From the NCBI GenBank assembly GCA_022393335.1, contig JAJEKB010021989.1, positions 1-64,000 on the forward strand: a DNA stretch of 64,000 nt. Reading direction: 5' to 3'. Of the stretch, positions 23,611 through 36,157 are shown in pieces. The notes under the pieces were generated by a model that did not search any database, was not told where the DNA came from, and saw only the letters and a program-made list of their open reading frames with translations. Position numbers and translations under genes: made by a program. Position 1 is the first letter of the stretch, and every line of letters begins with the position of its first letter. Source of the DNA: Macrotrachela quadricornifera. Its lineage: Eukaryota > Rotifera > Eurotatoria > Philodinida > Philodinidae.

Positions 23611-26258
23611 TCAGACACATGTTACCCGAGAAACGGCAACATCGTGATAAGTACAGTAATCAACAAGTATATTATTTGGTGATGTAACTTTAGAGGATGT
23701 AGTCGATGATGAACGTTTGTTATTTTGTTCTTCTTGTTGAATTGTATTTGATCTACAACAAGGTGTTAAAAACCAAATACGTGAATGTTTTGTTGTATCT
23801 TTATTTTGAATAGATTTTGAATATTCATATTGTTGTTGATGTTGATTTTTATTTTGTATATTTGTTAATATTGTTGTTGTTGTTGATGGTGATGATGGTA
23901 TAACATTATGTCTATGTATAATATTATTATTATGAACGCTATGATTATTTTCTGAACCAAATTCATGATTTTCTTTAGATATATTTGATTCAGGTGCACG
24001 ACGATATCGTAATAAATGTAAATTATGATAAGACATCATTAAATTTCGTATGCGTATTGGAAAACATCGACATAAATATTTAATAAATGCTCGTCGAAAT
24101 TCACGTGATGAATAAGCATATATAATTGGATTGACACTAAAAGAAACAAAAGCAAAAAAAAAACAGAAGAATAAGCAGAAGAAGAAAAAAAAAAAAGAAA
24201 GAAAATATCTAATAATTTGTTGTTATTTTTCTTATATTGAATTCTATACCTTGAATTAACATAACCAAACCAAGTAAACATTTGAAAGACAAGTTCATTT
24301 CCAGTTAAAAATTTTTGTATTGAATTTAAATTTTTTTTTGATTGAATAAATAATTTTGCTACTGCAGTTAATGGATTATATACAAAAAATGGTAACCAAC
24401 ATATAACAAATATTCCCATAACATAAGCTAATGTTATTGTTGCTTTTTGTTCTTTAGAAAATTTTGTTAAACGTTTACCAAATGATGTACCTGTACCAGT
24501 TGTTGAATTTGTTTTTGATACACGTGGTGTTTCATTTGTTGATATTGTATCTTGTGATTGTCCTTTTCGAGGATTTGAATTTGTTATTGTTAATTGATGA
24601 TGTTCAGTTGTTGTTGTTATTGTTGTTGTTGATGGTGCTATTAATGTTGGCATGGAAAAACGTGATAATGATGGATTTTGATGATCATTTAAAAAAGCTC
24701 CACTTATAGATTTTTTTATTTGATTTGTAGATTTTATTGTTGGTAAATTTAAATGTTCATCAGGATTTGATGAACGTGTAAATTCTGGATGATTTATCAT
24801 TGATGATGAATCACGTGTTAATGAAGGTATACCATGATATTTACCACGATGTATACGTAAACATATATCTGGTTGTATAGGCATAAGTGAATCATCATTT
24901 TTTGAACCTTTTTTTTTCTTTTTTGTTGTTGGTGTTGCAACTTTAACGCCTGTTTTAAATGCTTGTAATTGTTTAACAGCAGCACGATATATTCTTATAT
25001 AAACAAAAATCATGACAAATAAAGGAATATAAAATGAAATTAATGATGAAGATAATATATAATATATATCATCAGGAAAAAGGCAACGATATACTTCATA
25101 TTGACGTACAACAAGACGCCAATAAGCTATAGCAGGAAATGAAATTAAACCTAGAAAAAAAAGTATATATATACATAATTAATGAAAGGAAAAAATAAAA
25201 ATTTATTTATTTATTCCGAACGAATATTTTTTACCTGAACATAACCAAACAGCAACAAGTAAATAAGGCCATCGTTTAACAAAAAATGTTTGATGATATG
25301 ATATTGGATTTGTTATTGCTGAATAACGATCCAATGCTATAACACATAAATCAAGTATTGATGCTGTACTTGCACATATATCTATAGAATGCCAAAGATC
25401 ACAACATATTTTACCAAATGGCCAATAGTCACCAAATATAACTTGTACAATAGAAAATGGCATGACAATTAATCCCACAACTAAATCGGCACATGCTAAT
25501 GATGCCATATAATAATATGTAGCTAAAAATAAAAGATTATAAACTTGAAATTAAATAAAAATTTGTCACGATGATATACATATATATATATTCTATTATA
25601 TAATGTTAATCTTGATAAAGAATTTAAAAGAAGAAAAGAATTTTGTTTCCTCATGAGAGAACATATTTAATAATTAGAATATGACGGTTATTGAAGATCC
25701 TATGGGATTACTATTGATCAATTTTTGAGTTATTGAAAATAAAAGCATTGAAATGGAAAATCAATATTTACTTGAAACTAAACCGAACGCTTGATTTATC
25801 TATCTATCTATCTATCTATCTAACCATAAAGGTAATAAAGAAAAATAAGTGTTTCTACATTAATTAAATAGAGCATTAAAAAATTAGTCTACTCTTCTGT
25901 TTCTTTTTCTTTTTTTCTAAATGAATTCTTAAAGATTTATGTATATAAATAATTTACATAAATATATTCATTTTAATTATAATATTGCTATACCTGATTT
26001 TAAATAACGTTCTTGAACAATAGCATATATAACAAGACCATTACCAAAAACGGTAATAAAACAAAAAATACTAAGAAAAATTCCCAATGCGGAATGACCT
26101 AATTGAATATTTTGTTTGATTTCTACTGATGAAATATTATTAATAGTATGATTTGAATAATTATTATGATTATGATTTGATTGTATAATTGTAGTGATTG
26201 TTGTACTAGTTAGACTAAGGAAAAGATCGTAGGTTGTCAAATTTGTGGCAACTTGCAT
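23611..26258 (-). CDS. Class A biogenic-amine GPCR, D1-like dopamine or octopamine type
   Basis: Four exons: 26258-25994, 25522-25235, 25150-24250, 24136-23611; 659 residues. The extracellular N-terminus has several Asn-X-Ser/Thr sites. TM1 is FITVFGNGLVIYAIV and TM2 is YYMASLACADLVVGLIVMPF. TM3, WHSIDICASTASILDLCVIA with DRY, has the amine-binding Asp. TM5 carries serines (ILSSSLISFYIPL), TM6 has the CWLPFF motif, and TM7 is FTWFGYVNSSVNPIIYAYSS. The third intracellular loop is long (about 165 residues) and Lys/Thr-rich. The C-tail begins with a Cys pair (YLCRCF), a possible palmitoylation site. ASTASIL-LCVIALDRY and WFGYVNSSVNPIIYA are closest to D1-like and invertebrate Dop1R2 receptors; alpha-adrenergic-like octopamine receptors are the alternative. 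It would couple an extracellular amine to a G protein at the neuronal or muscle plasma membrane. Untranslated upstream exons may exist. Confidence 0.9.
25796..25823. repeat. TCTA microsatellite
   Basis: About six TCTA/ATCT units in a row, within the first intron of the amine-receptor gene (25523-25993). Confidence 0.85.
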
Positions 26259-29200
26259 TGGATTTTTGACATAAATTGAATTGATGATGATAATAATGAC
26301 AACAATAAAAGATAAAAAAGTTTATCAAATCTTCGACGGCATACGTCATAGCGTTTGTCAATTTAATCGTTCTTGTCCATTGATCATTTTTTTAAAATTT
26401 ACCCAAATATATCTGAAATAAATAATATTCCAATATATCCTTTTTTATTTTCTTTACTAACAAATGTATAAATTAAGAGGGCTAATAATCAAACATCTTC
26501 AAAAAAGAAAAAAGGTTAACACTGTTGATATAGATATAGATTTATATAGAAGATAACAACACTATAAAGCAAAAATGGAATGCCATACTATCAGTGATCA
26601 CAGTATGAGATGAGCTATCAATATAATCGCCAGGATAACACATGTAAAAAATTGCCTCAAGTGGATGATTGCTGTATAGTGTCAATCATTAGTCTTTCTT
26701 TTATTACTACTCGATAGAAACAGCTAGAATAATTTAGTTCTAACTAAATATATAAAATTTACGTAATACCTGTCGTTATCTATTTAAATCGAAAAATAGT
26801 ACTTCAAATTTGTTCGTTTTCTTAATGCATGAGTACATAAGTATGTATTCTAAAGCAGATCGTAATTGAGTCTGCGTGTTCTTCTCAGAAGGGGTTGTTT
26901 TCTATTCTTCAATCGAGCGCACAACGGAGTGGAGAAGAGAATAGTAAAAAGGAGGAGAGAGAGAGAGCGAAACACATAAAAAATATGTGGTATGGTATAT
27001 GTCGATCGAGTTTTGCCAGAGGAAAATAAGCAGTCAGAGAAGCGTTTCAATATTCCAATAATCTACACGACGAAATGAAGAAGAAGAAAAAGATGATTGA
27101 ACACGCCTAGCTTCATTTTAAGCAATAAGCAGTAGATAATCAAGTGCTATTTGCTATATAGTTGCTACTTCTTTTCTTTTTTTTTTTATGTATGCTCTTT
27201 GTCTCTAGGCATTCTTTTGTTGCTAACTACACATGCTTACCAAATATTTCGTCATTACCCATAGATCTATATAAATATAAATAAATGTATATATATATGA
27301 AATTATATTACCATCTAAAGCAAGTATCTCTATATATAGAAGGGTGGTCTTGTCGAATATATGGTAATAATAGAGGAGGAACTAAATTCAATTGTTGCAC
27401 TCTGTCGAATTCAATGATATAATAACAAAACAACTATGAGTACATTCTTTGTCATCTCTCTGCCATTTTATTTTTAGTATTATATGAAATATGGACGTAT
27501 ATATTTAAAAAAAGATTTTAAAATAAAATAAAGATTCGATTTCACAAAAAAATAATACTAAAATAAATACCTGATCAAATACTAATATATTTGTAATGTT
27601 GTCAAAGTTCAAGTAAGGTTGTTCTTGTCCTTTCTTTTTTCTTATAGTAACTCTATATAAAAGGATCGTATTTCCGTTTGAGCAAGATTAAATGTAAATA
27701 TCTCGGAAATGACTAACGCCTTTAATAGTGTGTATATATATGTATGTGGCAGCAAAAGAAAAACTGAGTCAACAATCTTTATTATACAATTTCTTTGATT
27801 CCATCCTTCGTTTCTAGCCTTTCTGATTGATCACAATACGAACGACAATCGAGACCAGTAATGGTCTATCAACATTTGTTGTCAAGCTTTTTTTCTTTCT
27901 CACGTCGCGCATGTGGTATCGATAGCGTTTAGTCAAGGTCAACCTCGTGACTTGTCGATTGGAATTAATACAAACATGACTCCATCCGGATCTTCATTCC
28001 TGCAATCAAATCGTGCATGCGAATATTTTCTTTGCGTGTATATATCTATACCCTATAGTCATAACACGATCGATTGCATATAACATCGAATGATTGGCAA
28101 AATGATGATGATTGTTTTCTGCTGCTGTTCTTCATCTCTTATTAATAAGATGTGTATTGATCTACTACTCGTCTTTGGAAAAGAAAACTTTTTTTCTCCT
28201 TGTTAGATAAAAAAAAAAAGTATAATCTATTTATATCTATTCATAGTAAATATTTATCAATAATAGGAGTTTTCTTATAAAAACATAAGAAAACAAAATT
28301 TAGGTCTTTAAACACTTATATATCTTAAAAAAAAAAAATATAATAATGAAAAAAAAATAAGAAGACATACTACTTTTAATCGTATTGCAAGATTTCTCTT
28401 TTTTTTTTTATTCTTTTCTTCTAATTGTAATATAAATCTGTGACATGAAAGTTTATTCATATATTGATGAATAAATATATAAAAAAAAGATAATTGTCTT
28501 TTTTCCTCTTCTTTAAACATACCCATCTGTGTGCATCATAGATTGATTATTATCTTTGTATCTATCATCTAATATATTTAATGTTCAATTTTTCTTTTTG
28601 TTCACATAGATCAAATATCATTAAAAATCACATTAAAAATAATAATCAACTTAAGTATAGAATACAAGTGCATTAGCTAAAAGACTAGAGAGACAACGAA
28701 GAAGACGGATAAGAAAAGTAAAAGAGTGTAATGAATTTTTTTCTCCTTCATTTTTTTTTGACGACTAATTTACAGGAAGAAGAATCATTCCATTCTAGTC
28801 TTCCTATATTTCACGTAAAACTATCCATTATTGCGTGAATAAGGACTATCACACTTATATGGAAGAAGAAAAAAAAAGAATTAATAGAATCATATGTAGG
28901 AAATATTTACTGTGCAAAATATATTAATTAATTTCATAGATCAATTTTAACAAGTACAAGTTGATTCTAAGAATAGAAATAAATCGATGAGTGACACACG
29001 CTCATCTTTGTTCTTTCTACTTGTCTTTCTTTCTTTTTTTTTCTTACATCCACTTAATAAACGAACAAGTACGAATAAACGAACGAATGCACGCGCTTCC
29101 GCACATATAGAAAAAAAAGTTTTTTTTTACTATCTATTGATCGTTTCAGAATAAGTATATACTTTATAATATAACAATGACAATTAGATGTATATTCACT

Positions 29201-31295
29201 ATGTATACATACATACACACACATATATATATATATACATTTAAGAAAAAAAAACTCGGAACTAATTAATTGTATTTTGATGATCGAAATAACATTTTTC
29301 TGTGATTGAGAACAGTGAGTAGGTGTAGATAAACATTAGAAAATAAGCTCACATATATATTATATTTTATAACGAGTTTATAACGTTAAAATTTATCTTT
29401 ATTGAAAAAAAAGAAGGTAAGCAACATCTGATTCTTTCTTTTAAGATTATCCTATGGTGTTGAATGACTGCTTTTTTACATCCGATTCAGATATACTAGT
29501 GAATCCTTACCGACTATGCATATGTAGATAGTAACGGAACACGCATTAGGAAATGTGTACGCCTACTCTTTTCACAGCAGTCGATGGCATCTATTCGATA
29601 GTATGTATTATTATTTTCTTTTTTGCTATAATATATTTTTTATTTTCAATAGAAATCAAATAAATGAAAAAAAATAAATTAATATATCTTACCAATTCAG
29701 CTCAATGGGTGTGAAAATTCTTTGTCTATTTCATGCATCTATGTCTCTTGTGATTAGAGAACAAATTTTTACATTATAAATAAATGATAGAGTAATGATT
29801 AAGTTCATACAACTGATATGATTCGTTGTCTAGTCTTTCTTTTGTTGTATATTATATTATATAGAAAAAGAAAAAAAAAAACTGACTATAAACTAATTTA
29901 TTTCCTATAGAGAAGTCATTTCATTTACCTATTATATTTAACGAATAGTTATAATGATGATGATGAGATAAACGGAAGTTTAATGACGTACCTAGATACA
30001 CTATGTTGTTTGATGGAAGTAGAGATGTTTTTCTTGATTAACTTACTGGCAAAAAAAGCACCACTCAAAGAAATACTCTTTTAGGTTTTTTTTTCTCATG
30101 CTTTTTCCTTCTTGGCTGTTTCCTTTCTTATTTTTTTGCCACTATAAATGGTCTTTTGGACATTTAGACAACAAGGAACAATAAAAAAAAAAAGAGCTAG
30201 ACGTATGGAAAAGAATAAACGAGAAGCGAAAGAAGACTAACGGCAAATATCAGTAACAATCAATTAGTACCAAAATTGCGATTATTCGAAAAAAAAAAAC
30301 AAATAAACATTGCTTCTGGTCGAGAAAACAAGAAAAAAGGCGTTCATTACTCTTGAACTATATATCATTAAGACAAAACAAACATTCGAAGCGTTTGATT
30401 ATGAAAAATATTTTCATTTTCATGTATTTTGTCAGTGCACATAGTTAGATATGATGTTTACATATGTAAATATATATACAAAAAGACAAGAAAAATACGA
30501 AATTCGGTAAGTAATAATTGAGAAAAGATAAACAAATTTGTCCTTGTAAAAATGATGGTTGTAGTAATTATAAATAACCAAAGGGATTCAGTTTATTTAA
30601 GAAAAATATATTCATTCTTTTTAATAAAAGTATTTCTTTAACACAGATGTTTGATTTTTTTTTTAAGAAAAAGAAAAAGTAATTATAATTTTGATGAATA
30701 TATTAAAATTAATATTTCCTATTTTATTCTAATTTACACATTTTAAATCAAGAAATTTTTATACTTCATTAAGATCAAAAGAAACTAAGTACATATAATA
30801 TTCACAAAGCGAACTTTTTCTTTTTTTGTGTTAGGAAGGACTATTGTGAACATCCTATCATTAAGGAAACATGCAATATAACGCTAAGAAGACATAGTGT
30901 GACTTTTGTAGAACATATAAAAAATATTTGTTGAAGGCACGTTCAACTATTATAGATTAAAATGATTGGCAAATGATTTCTTTTTTTGCAGATATTAAAT
31001 ATGTTAACTACCGGAAAATGATACCTTTTAATTTATAATAATATAAAGAATTTCATTATATTCATATTAATGAGAGCATGTTAAACTACAATAGATCGGA
31101 TTTGTTAATAGAATAAAAAGAAAAAAATATTTTGAGTTCTTTTAAAGTCTTCGGGTTTTATTTAACTAAAATAGTACATTATCTTATGTAATTTACATAC
31201 TTAGTCTTTTTCTCGAGGACATGAAACTATATAATAACAAAGATTCAGCATAAAAAGAAAAAAACATTCCTATTTATTTAACTACCTTCGTTATA
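26259..31295. other. 5-kb gene-free region upstream of the amine receptor
   Basis: No coding frame with recognisable content on either strand. The stretch has simple-sequence patches: a GA-rich run near 26953-26970, alternating CA/TA near 29208-29240, and many poly-A/poly-T tracts. Because it is the 5' flank of a receptor gene likely to be cell-type specific, it may hold its promoter, 5' untranslated exons and enhancers, but I cannot point to defined sites. Confidence 0.45.
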
Positions 31296-31508
31296 CAAGG
31301 TTGGAAATAATATTTTAATAGGAAGGTACTACTATAATTTCAAATAGGAAAATTTCTTATGTTCGATATTAAAAGGTTTCAATGACTATTACTATTTAGT
31401 ACCAATAAATCCCGCTTTCGATAAGCTTTCATTTGGTATAAAATTCATTATTTACTCTATTTGAAATTATAGTAGTGCTTTCCTATCAAAATATTATTTT
31501 CAATCCTG
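31296..31508. mobile_element. 213-bp MITE with 52-bp TIRs and TA duplication
   Basis: The left repeat, 31296-31347, and the right repeat, 31457-31508, are inverted copies sharing ACTACTATAATTTCAAATAG at their inner ends and ATAATATTTT near the outer ends, with a few mismatches. TA flanks both sides (31294-31295 and 31509-31510). The central 109 bp is unique. Size, TIRs and TA duplication fit a Tc1/mariner-type MITE; no coding capacity. Confidence 0.75.
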
Positions 31509-32376
31509 TATTCTATAGAAAAATAAATACAGCTAGTTCATATTAGTCATCTTGAAATAAAACTGAGCGTGATTGTTAAGAATATATATTTCTTAACATG
31601 AAATTTTTCCAGATGCGTACTATTTATTTCATATAATATTTATGTATTTTGAAGCTTCATTTCATCATTAATAAATTAAATAAGACGACAAGTTCAAGTA
31701 GTCATTACACTTGAAGTATTTAAGTATTGAATACTGATAATATTATAATTAAAAATGATAAATTTAGAATCTAAATTACAGTAACATTCTTAATGAAGTC
31801 AATATCAACATATAAAAGGCAGATTGAATGGAACTATAGACGTATCATCCACATATATATATTTATATCTCTCAGGTGGTTAGCATAAATTAAATAACTA
31901 AATACTTGTATTTACATGATTTGTCTCAAGAGATTAAAATAGTTGAAAAAAATATCGAAATACTTATAAAATTGTTCAAAAACAGGAAAAGCGGATTGGT
32001 AAAAAAAGTTCAAAAGATATAAGAAATGCGCATAAGAAAATGTGCGGTAACCACTTCTTTAAAAGATCTTACTAATTATTATTATTCATATGAAAATTAG
32101 CTTAGCTTTCTTAAATTCTAACATCTGCAATGATTTATTGAGGATAAATACAGCACCCTTATTTGTTAAAATAGTTCCGTTAACATTAGGAAAAAAAGAT
32201 AGTATATTTTTTCTTGGTATTTATTGAAAATTTTTAATCTTTCATACTTCATAGAAATTTGTTAATGTATTCTACGTCATACTTTATAAGTCAACTTGAT
32301 GTTTCTAAGAGAACAATTCTACTTAAGAAAATCAAATATTTTTTTTATTTAAAAAAAATTATTGAAAAATTAAAAT
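31509..32376. other. Intergenic, 3' flank of PXMP4
   Basis: AT-rich sequence with no recognisable gene or repeat. Confidence 0.4.
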
Positions 32377-32988
32377 TTATGTTAATTGATCACGTATAAG
32401 AAAATTATACCATGATGACCATTGATTAGAATTTTCATATAAATAAACCATTGAACGTGTTAATGATGGTTGTAATGTTTCACGATGACATTCAAATAAC
32501 CAAAGAACAATACCCCATATTAATGCAGCAAACCAAGGAAATATAGGTCGTTTATTTTGTGGTAACCATGCACGTTTTTGTGCATAACGTGCTAAACCAA
32601 CAATAATACGTGATAAAAGATATAAAATTAATTGTTCATTTACACTATTACGTTCATGAAAAACCATATAACCAACAATAAATGCACAAATAAATGCACA
32701 CCATGATTTCGATAAACCAAAAATCGAAGAAACAATTTTTCTAAGTGTTTTATAAAAAAATACAAATAAACCTAAATTTCTTGCATGTAAATAACTCATA
32801 CGAATAATAAAATTAATTCGTTCTGACCATGGATCATGACGAAATAACAATGCTTGAACAAGTGAATGTGCAAAACGAATTTTAGCTCCATAAACGATAC
32901 CTTGTCTTAAACCTTTTATTAATGATAATGGTGCATGATATGATGGATTATTTAGAAAATTATTCAAAAAATACGAAATTGTTGTCAT
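32377..32988 (-). CDS. PXMP4: Peroxisomal membrane protein 4 (Tim17/22/23-like family)
   Basis: Single exon, 203 residues against 212 in human PXMP4. The conserved blocks are in order: YHAPLSLIKGLRQGIVYGAK near the N-terminus, IRFAHSLVQALLFR, YLHARNLGLFVFFYKTLR, then VFHERNSVNEQLILYLLSR, and the C-terminal WGIVLWLFECHRETLQPSL and MVYLYENSNQW. Several segments are hydrophobic enough to span the membrane. PXMP4 (PMP24) is an integral peroxisomal membrane protein; its molecular role is not settled. The gene is intronless here. The ATG is the first in frame and directly precedes the conserved region. Confidence 0.93.
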   Translation of the reverse strand: MTTISYFLNNFLNNPSYHAPLSLIKGLRQGIVYGAKIRFAHSLVQALLFRHDPWSERINFIIRMSYLHARNLGLFVFFYKTLRKIVSSIFGLSKSWCAFICAFIVGYMVFHERNSVNEQLILYLLSRIIVGLARYAQKRAWLPQNKRPIFPWFAALIWGIVLWLFECHRETLQPSLTRSMVYLYENSNQWSSWYNFLIRDQLT

Positions 32989-34142
32989 TACGTAAAAATT
33001 CGATTAAATTTTATGTAGTTTTTTATAAATGAGGAAATAATACTCATTCTCGAATTTAGTTCTTTTTCTTTGTCTTTCTTTAAAAGACCTTTGAGTTAAA
33101 TGAATGAAAAATATCTCTAAAGATAAGGAATTTGATGAAATTATTAAATAGATGACTCCACTTGACGAGAAGATTGCTGAAAGACAAATATTTAAATAAA
33201 CAGTATCTTTTTTTTTTTATTTCATATCATAAGACCTAACACCTCTTTATTTAATAGTTTCGTTGTTAAATTTTTCTTAACTACTTTATATATAATCACT
33301 TTTCATGATTTCATATAAGTTAACGGAAAGAATATATGAACACTACTAAATGCTAAAAAATAAAAATAGTATTTTGAATCAAACATTTATTCTATACTTT
33401 TTACATGTATTATCATCAAATAAACTGCTATTAATCGAGCTAAGTATTCCTTCATTCAAAAAATTCCTATGAATTATCAATGTATATTCAATATACAAAA
33501 ATATAGAATAAAAAACAAACAGTTGTGAATTTTTTATTATTTTTTCTAAGGTTTCCTTTTGTATTACAAGAATATAGGTACATGTTATAACAAAAGAAAA
33601 CTTAGAGAAGAAGATTAATTTTCACAAGAATATATAAAATAATTATTCTATATAGTAGAGATAAGTATAGAACAATATTAAGTCACGTAATCATAGATGT
33701 TAGATATTATTTAGTACTTATAACCCTAGTTCCATTTATTGAATATTCTCTAAATATATTAAAAAATACTATATTTACTCAGCAAACATAAATTAATTTT
33801 CACTAATGTACTTAGTCTCTATAATGAAATTCGTGGAAAACTCAAAGATAGAAAAACAATATTACATAGTGTATTATAAAATATTAATTGAATTTGAATA
33901 TCTGAATGGATCATTGATTCTTATACAGATAAACATATGAAAGAATATGATCTTAACTTATTGAATATTTCTCTAGATCTTAATAAATTCATGAAACTAT
34001 ATGTGGACATCGAGTACTGAATAAAAGAAACTTAAAATATCAGATAATACAGATACAGATTTTTAACAAAATCATTTTGTTTTATTTGTTAGTATAATCA
34101 TATTTAGCATAATTGCATTATTTTTTTTTCATTCTGATCAAT
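32989..34142. other. Intergenic between PXMP4 and MGST1
   Basis: About 1.15 kb of AT-rich sequence. No gene, repeat or RNA recognised. Confidence 0.4.
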
Positions 34143-34714
34143 TTATCGACGAGTATAAAATAAAACTCGTAGTGCCATTGACAGTGTCGTAAGATATCCT
34201 ACAGCACAAGCAATAAATCGACCAGGTTGTGGTAATGGCATCTAAATAGATCATAAAATCATATAAAAATAAAAATTTAAATAATAATGATTTCATCATA
34301 CTTGATAACAAACTGTATGTATTAAACGTGAAATAAAAAATATTCGAAAATGCCAATATGCTACATCACGATCAGGATTAGTAGCAACATAAAAAAAGCC
34401 AATAAGTACAAATGGTACTATATTTTCAATATCATTTAAGTGATTATTACGTATACGTTCAACATCTTCATCAGTTGTAACTATAGCTGATTGATTACGA
34501 GCAAATGTTAAATCTTCAGGATTAGCATAGATCTATATAAGAAAATAAATATTTATAAAAATAAGACAATTTATAAATTAAATTTTACATTTTTAGATAA
34601 ACGTTTCATTGTAGTAAGTGCACCCATACTCATTAATTTAACGACTGAAGCCGTAGAATAAAAAATAAAATTTGTAAAATTTGAATTATTAAGTGTATAG
34701 TAAACGATAGACAT
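34143..34714 (-). CDS. MGST1: Microsomal glutathione S-transferase 1 (MAPEG family)
   Basis: Three exons: 34714-34589, 34532-34302, 34241-34143; 151 residues against about 155 in vertebrate MGST1. The N-terminal membrane helix is FTNFIFYSTASVVKLMSMGA. The family signature VERIRNNHLNDIENIVPF follows, then AYWHFRIFFISRLIHT and the C-terminal PLPQPGRFIACAVGYLTTLS. The enzyme is a trimeric four-helix membrane protein of the ER and outer mitochondrial membrane. It conjugates glutathione to electrophiles and reduces lipid hydroperoxides. The Cys activated by sulfhydryl reagents in mammals, in the loop after helix 1, is not evident here: that loop reads MKRLSKNIYANPED. Introns are 56 and 60 bp. Larger gene-prediction frames on the same strand here are out of phase. 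Confidence 0.93.
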
Positions 34715-35132
34715 TCCTGGAATATTTGAATCGAGTAGAATATGTTGATGAAATATATCCAGATTGATTTATTTTAAATTAAAATTTTACTGATAAATAA
34801 TCACTTCGTACACACGTCAATACACGTGAAATGAATAAAAAAAAAAACGAGATGCAAAACAATCCACAATAAATACGCAATATTTTTTTTCCTGTTCTGC
34901 TAGACCAAAAGATATAAATAAATGTTTATTAGTGGGTCGGCATGTGTTTACGATTGACTCTTCTGTTTTCTTTTTCACTATACTTACTATATAACATTAT
35001 TTTACTTATATAGAACACATGCAAACAAATGCACAAAATTTGCCTTTCTCTATTGACTTTTAATTTATATTCTTCATTAATATTACTAAATTAGATTATA
35101 TTTATTCCAATGAATAATAAATTTTTAGTTAA
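34715..35132. other. Intergenic between MGST1 and the unknown 143-residue protein gene
   Basis: About 420 bp of AT-rich sequence with no gene seen. It is the upstream region of MGST1. Confidence 0.4.
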
Positions 35133-35663
35133 TTATTCTAATATTTGAACTGGATAAATTCGAAGAACATAATAACTAGTCGATAGATCATTTGTTGTAG
35201 CTGCTCCAATACCTAATTGACGAATATCAATTAATTCATTTTTCGTTTTCGTATGTTTTCTAAGAAGATCATACATTGTTTTAGCATCAAGTGGTTGATT
35301 ACTACCAAAGATATACTATAGAAATGAAAATTTATCAAATATTATAATTAAATTTTATAAAATTAACTTCTGCTTGAAATTTTTCTTGATACCATAAATC
35401 ATTCATTGATGTATGACAAATACATTTCTTTTTTGCACATTGTTGTGCTGTTAAAAATGCTTGATCACATAATGAAATATCTAATTTTAAATCTTTATTA
35501 TATTCAATTAATGTAATTAAATCATTTAAAAAAATGTCAACAGTTATATTTCCCGGTAATTTTCGTTGACGAAAATAATCTATTGTACATATAAATTCAT
35601 ATTTGATTAATAAGTATAAAACTTACAAGAACGACAATTTAAGAGTTTTTCTAACCACCCCAT
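35133..35663 (-). CDS. Unknown 143-residue protein
   Basis: Three exons: 35663-35627, 35579-35368, 35315-35133. Donors are GTAAGT and GTTAAT, acceptors ACAATAG and TTCTATAG, and introns are 47 and 52 bp. The product starts MGWLEKLLNCRSYYFRQRKL. It has a Cys-rich middle (SLCDQAFLTAQQCAKKKCIC followed by HTSMNDLW) and a C-terminal half containing KTMYDLLRKHTKTKNELIDI and SYYVLRIYPV. The Cys/His cluster could bind a metal. I recognise no family. It lies about 500 bp downstream of the PRDM9-like gene on the same strand. An alternative is that these are 3' exons of that gene, but the good ATG-to-donor exon at 35663 and clean phases favour a separate gene. Confidence 0.65.
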
Positions 35664-36157
35664 AAAATTATAGCATAAGATAGGAAATAACGCGCGTGAA
35701 ATTTTGCTAGCTTTCAGATGTGTATTTTGCATACAAAACAATAGAAAATGAATATTTATTTGTCATCTCATTATCTTGTAAAAACATATTAGACATTATC
35801 TAATGAAACTAGAAGAATATAGCGTTGAAAAATAAATCTGTTAAATAAAAAATGATATGTTCTCTTTTTTCTTATCCTTAAATAGATAAAGTATTAATTA
35901 AAAATCTTAATGGTTCCGTTTAAATGTCATCTTAACGAAAATTATCAAACTATAAGATACAATCATTCATAGATAACATAAATTTTTAATAATCTTCGTT
36001 ATTAATTAAATTCAGTTCGAATAACAATATTAAATCTACTTCTATCACTTTTAAAAATTTATCATGAACAAAGTTATAAAGATTTTTAAATGAAAACATC
36101 ATTTTGTTCATTGGATGAAACATATACTTGAATATTAATGATTATTATTACTATTAT
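35664..36157. other. Spacer downstream of the PRDM9-like gene
   Basis: About 490 bp of AT-rich sequence with no frame of note. It would be an intron if the PRDM9-like gene continued into the following exons. Confidence 0.4.

Noticed and set aside
34138..34356. 72-codon minus-strand frame at the MGST1 3' end
   Set aside because: Shadow frame; the MGST1 exons in another phase match the family.
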